A stretch of 34,726 bases of DNA, taken from Candidatus Nitrosopumilus sp. Lineage in GTDB: Archaea > Thermoproteota > Nitrososphaeria > Nitrososphaerales > Nitrososphaeraceae. The notes beneath the pieces are model-generated. The model did not search any database. It was not told the origin of the DNA and worked only from the letters and a program-made list of their open reading frames with translations. The position numbers were made by a program, and so were the translations under genes. Of this stretch, positions 32,100 through 34,726 are shown one piece after another; positions within the stretch are counted from its first letter, which is position 1, and each line of letters begins with the position of its first letter. The stretch is taken from assembly GCA_013694585.1 (NCBI GenBank), contig JACDCB010000123.1, positions 1 to 34,726 on the forward strand, in the 5' to 3' direction.

Positions 32100-32696
32100 A
32101 TGAAATATGCGTTTGCTTACTTACGAGTAAGTACGGAAGAACAAACTGTATTGAATCAGAAAATAGCAATGCAAGGGTGGGCTCAGTCACATGATTTTCA
32201 GATCTTGGATTATTTCGAGGACTCTTCAATTAGCGGAAAAACAGCGGCAATTGGCCGAAAGGGATTCCAAGAACTATTAAAAATAGTAGCATTAGAATCT
32301 GTCGATGCAGTTTTGGTCTACGAACTATCAAGGGTGGGTCGTACTTTCTGGGATACCCTAGAAGCTATTAAGGCTATTGAACAGTATTCCCCCTTAATCT
32401 CATGCTCTCCCAGAGAGACTTTTCTTCAAACAACTGAACCAAGCATCAGAAAGCTTATGCTGGGCATTTTGACATGGGTCGCAGAACGCGAAAGAGAGCT
32501 ATTAGTTCAAAGAACCAAAGACGGCATTATCAGAGCTAAATCGGTGGGAAAACATATAGGAAGGCCTAAAAAAGAATTGAATACTTCTGACTTAATTAGT
32601 CACCTTTCTCAAAATAAATCTAAATTAAGAATTGCGAAGGAATTAGGAGTTTCTAAAGCAACACTGTATAAAAATTTAAGAAAGCTTGCCCACTAA
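32100..32696 (+). CDS. Serine recombinase (resolvase/invertase family)
   Basis: A 198-residue site-specific recombinase of the small serine type (Hin/Gin/Tn3 resolvase). The catalytic Ser11 is in AYLRVSTEEQ, with arginines in YELSRVGRT and the GRKGFQELL helix also typical. A C-terminal helix-turn-helix (LRIAKELGVSKATLYKNLRK) reads DNA, preceded by the GRPKK linker. The frame is intact. It lies between bioB and bioA; its last 4 bases overlap the convergent bioA stop. No transposase is present, so it could be a resident recombinase acting on nearby sites or the remnant of a mobile element. Confidence 0.93.
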   Translation: MKYAFAYLRVSTEEQTVLNQKIAMQGWAQSHDFQILDYFEDSSISGKTAAIGRKGFQELLKIVALESVDAVLVYELSRVGRTFWDTLEAIKAIEQYSPLISCSPRETFLQTTEPSIRKLMLGILTWVAERERELLVQRTKDGIIRAKSVGKHIGRPKKELNTSDLISHLSQNKSKLRIAKELGVSKATLYKNLRKLAH

Positions 32697-34024
32697 CTAA
32701 CATTTCTTTTGTTAATATCTAAAACAATCTCCAATTGAGTATCCATTATTTTATTTAGAGAATGTGAGTCTATGGCTAAAGGCGGTATAACTATCATTGT
32801 AGCTCCTAGAGATCTCAGTAGGACCCCCCTCTTGAGTGATTCTCTCATAACAAAATAGTTAATGGGAATTTTATCCACAATGGTAATGGGTTTACCATTC
32901 ACTGCAAGTTCAAATCCAGCTAATAATCCTTTCGCTCTGATATTTTGTACAATTGGAATGGATTGAAATTCTTGCAACCTCTTCCTAAGTTGTTTGCTAT
33001 TTGATTTGATCTTGCCCAGCAGATTATTTTCTTTGTACATTTTTAGATTTTCAATAACAGCAGTGCAACCAATAGGATGTCCAGCATAAGTGTGACCGTG
33101 AAATAGGTGTTTTTGATCTCCTAAAGCGCCAGAAAATTGTTGGAATATTTTTTTGGAAGTTAATGTGAGGGCTAACGGAAAATAACCACCCGTGATTGCT
33201 TTACCAAAACATGCTATGTCGGGAACGCTTTCTTGGGCTACGTATTCTATCATATTTCCAAGTCGTCCAAACCCCGTTGCAATTTCATCTAAAATAAACA
33301 AGATGTTATGCTTTTTGCACATTTCTTTTATTCTGTTTTGATAATTAGTTGGGTAAATATTGACGCCTCCAGCCAATTGAGCACCGCTCTCCATTATTAG
33401 TGCAGCAGTTTTATCGGCATTTTTTTCAATTATCTTCTCTGTCTTTTCTAACAATAGATTTAACTTTTCTGAATTAACTATTCCATTTAGGGTTACCCTT
33501 TTAGGACTCGGAATTACATGACATTTCAATAACAACCTTTTATAACTCTTAAAGTATTTGTCAACATAACCTACCGACATCGCTCCAATAGTATCACCGT
33601 GGTAACCATCAGCAATTGACAAAAATGAAGTTTTCTTCATATTCCCTTGGTTACTCCAATATTGTAAAGCAATTTTTAGAGCAGCTTCTATAGCAGAAGA
33701 ACCATTATCCGTGAAAAACACTTTGTTCAGGCCCTTCGTCAATTTTAAGAATTCATTTGAAAGCTCGATTGATTTATCATTTCCTAATCCAAAAATAGTT
33801 GAGTGTGGTATTTGTTTAATTTGGTTGATCATTGCAATCGTAATCCGATTACTATTAAATCCCCAAACATTGCACCACATATTGGAAATTCCGTCAAGGT
33901 ATTTGTTACCATCATTATCATAAAAATAAAAGTCTCTTCCCGATCTGATAACTCTCCTCTTGAGATATTTGGTGTAATCATGCATTTGTGTATAAGGATA
34001 CCATATGTTGTCACTTTTTGACAA
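32693..34024 (-). CDS. bioA: Adenosylmethionine-8-amino-7-oxononanoate aminotransferase
   Basis: A 443-residue class III aminotransferase that uses S-adenosylmethionine to make 7,8-diaminopelargonate. DNIWYPYTQMHDY at the N-terminus, ISNMWCNVWGF, FTDNGSSAIEAALK, LDEIATGFGRLG (Asp246) and ACFGKAITGGYFP (PLP Lys275) are BioA hallmarks, and HGHTYAGHPIGCTA is near residue 310. The start is TTG. It is on the same strand as bioB-bioF but separated from them by the recombinase gene, so it needs its own promoter. Confidence 0.95.
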   Translation of the reverse strand: MSKSDNIWYPYTQMHDYTKYLKRRVIRSGRDFYFYDNDGNKYLDGISNMWCNVWGFNSNRITIAMINQIKQIPHSTIFGLGNDKSIELSNEFLKLTKGLNKVFFTDNGSSAIEAALKIALQYWSNQGNMKKTSFLSIADGYHGDTIGAMSVGYVDKYFKSYKRLLLKCHVIPSPKRVTLNGIVNSEKLNLLLEKTEKIIEKNADKTAALIMESGAQLAGGVNIYPTNYQNRIKEMCKKHNILFILDEIATGFGRLGNMIEYVAQESVPDIACFGKAITGGYFPLALTLTSKKIFQQFSGALGDQKHLFHGHTYAGHPIGCTAVIENLKMYKENNLLGKIKSNSKQLRKRLQEFQSIPIVQNIRAKGLLAGFELAVNGKPITIVDKIPINYFVMRESLKRGVLLRSLGATMIVIPPLAIDSHSLNKIMDTQLEIVLDINKRNVS

Positions 34025-34121
34025 ATATAGATAACCTATCCTTGTGTTGATTAATAAATTCTTTATCTTTCTATTCTTGAAATATATATTGATAGTCTGT
34101 TAATGTAAACTGCTAACCTAA
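34025..34121. promoter_or_regulatory. Divergent promoter between bioA and the terminal orphan
   Basis: 97 AT-rich bases. On the plus strand AAATATATATTG at 34080-34091 lies about 30 nt before the ATG at 34122. On the minus strand, TTTATTAATC near 34048-34060 is suitably placed for the bioA TTG. Sharing suggests co-regulation of the orphan with biotin genes, which is inference. Confidence 0.45.
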
Positions 34122-34685
34122 ATGGATGTAAAGGAATTATTATACTCCGAAATCGATCAACTTGGTATAGATTTTATCAAAACAAAAATTAAAAATAACA
34201 TTCTGAACTCAGAGTACATAATCAAACAAATATTTGAAGAATGTGCTAAATCAAGAGGTGCTCAGAATCTATCTCCTTCTGATTATATCTCCTTAGCTGA
34301 AGCTTTGATGCATTACTTACTTGCAATTACTATAACACCGTCACAGAGGAAAATTAATATAAATAAAACTGAAGTCAGCATTCTTGTTCCGGGTGCCAGC
34401 GGTTTAAAAAATGGTGGAGATAAAGTGCTAATTATTCAATTTCTAAAGGGAGGTAAAGTTGAATATGAGCATACTGTCAGCGATTTGTTAAAAATACAAC
34501 CAACTCTCGATAATATATGGTTAGTCTCATACTGCCCTGTAATAACCCTATTCCCGCTGAAAAATTTTGTTATTAATAGTGCGTCAAATGGAACAAAAAA
34601 GCTTGCACAACCATTTTCACAATTGATGATTCAAATAAATGACTTTCTCGATCGGATTAATTATTCCGGTTTTCGCATTCTCTAA
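34122..34685 (+). CDS. Unknown protein divergent from bioA
   Basis: A 187-residue soluble protein I do not recognise. The N-terminal half is helical (LLYSEIDQLGIDFIKTKIKNN ... DYISLAEALMHYLLAI), the C-terminal half looks alpha/beta (KTEVSILVPGASGLKNGGDKVLIIQFLKG, then LDNIWLVSYCPVI). The pairing of a helical part with a strand-rich KVLIIQF part is reminiscent of nuclease-like or regulator folds, but no catalytic motif can be claimed. It is followed 16 bases later by the second palindrome copy. Its location beside bioA makes a biotin-linked role worth testing. Confidence 0.6.
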   Translation: MDVKELLYSEIDQLGIDFIKTKIKNNILNSEYIIKQIFEECAKSRGAQNLSPSDYISLAEALMHYLLAITITPSQRKININKTEVSILVPGASGLKNGGDKVLIIQFLKGGKVEYEHTVSDLLKIQPTLDNIWLVSYCPVITLFPLKNFVINSASNGTKKLAQPFSQLMIQINDFLDRINYSGFRIL

Positions 34686-34701
34686 GACAGGTATCTATTG
34701 A

Positions 34702-34726
34702 TATTTCATAATTCGAATTTTGAAAT
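34702..34726. repeat. Second copy of the palindrome, cut by window end
   Basis: Positions 34702-34726 match 29665-29689 in 24 of 25 bases, with one A-to-T change in the right arm. The window ends before the last base, so the full right border is unknown. It lies just downstream of the orphan gene, as copy 1 lies just downstream of bioF. Confidence 0.85.

Noticed and set aside
34102-34121. TTAATGTAAACTGCTAACC before the orphan gene as a BirA-type biotin operator
   Set aside because: It only loosely resembles one half-site and lacks the spaced inverted partner.

Overview
The window reads as a stretch of an AT-rich (GC by eye in the low-to-mid 30s percent) thaumarchaeal (Nitrososphaeria) chromosome. 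The signs are archaeal: a ribosomal protein operon with eS4 and the RNase P protein Rpp29, a 20S proteasome alpha subunit, DUF371, TATA-like boxes 25-35 nt before first genes with almost no leader, a BHB-type tRNA intron, and many TTG starts. Low GC and the gene repertoire fit a soil ammonia oxidiser such as Candidatus Nitrosocosmicus, but no amo gene is present, so the genus is an inference. The odd length and an end that falls inside a repeat suggest a whole contig.

Layout. 1-100: a GC-rich unresolved patch. 0.4-7.4 kb (+): mostly single genes with their own promoters, namely a DHH phosphoesterase, a dual-specificity-type phosphatase, a secreted HtrA protease with two PDZ domains, a small conserved protein, a tiny secreted Met/Asn-rich protein, a UbiD-family decarboxylase, a Cys-containing orphan and a Dps-like ferritin. 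7.4-8.0 kb: a small membrane ORF followed by an unexplained open frame. 8-17 kb: a zinc-ribbon protein, a membrane J-protein, a glycosyltransferase/HIT pair, ilvD, two or three unknown small proteins, purC, DUF371, psmA and a thioredoxin-fold protein.

17.0-25.7 kb (+): a SPOUT RNA methyltransferase followed by the S10/spc ribosomal cluster uL3-uL4-uL23-uS19-uL22-uS3-uL29-Rpp29-uS17-uL14-uL24-eS4-uL5-uS14-uS8-uL6. uL2 is missing from its usual place between uL23 and uS19, and the cluster stops after uL6. A tRNA-Asn(GUU) with a 29-nt intron at a non-canonical site follows.

26.0-29.5 kb (-): a compact operon of sugar-phosphate nucleotidyltransferase, luciferase-like (F420/FMN) oxidoreductase, thiolase, DUF35-type zinc-ribbon/OB protein and a small unknown. 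The thiolase/DUF35 pair is the familiar archaeal acyl-CoA condensing unit; the flavin enzyme and nucleotidyltransferase suggest a dedicated unassigned pathway.

29.6-34.7 kb: biotin genes bioF, bioB (-) and bioA (-), with a serine recombinase gene (+) placed between bioB and bioA, and an orphan divergent from bioA. This block is bracketed by two copies of a 25-26 bp palindrome, the second at the very end of the window. The palindrome's 8-nt arms also occur in the hairpin of the tRNA-Asn intron. bioD is not in the window. The palindrome/recombinase/biotin block and the tRNA intron are the most unusual things here.
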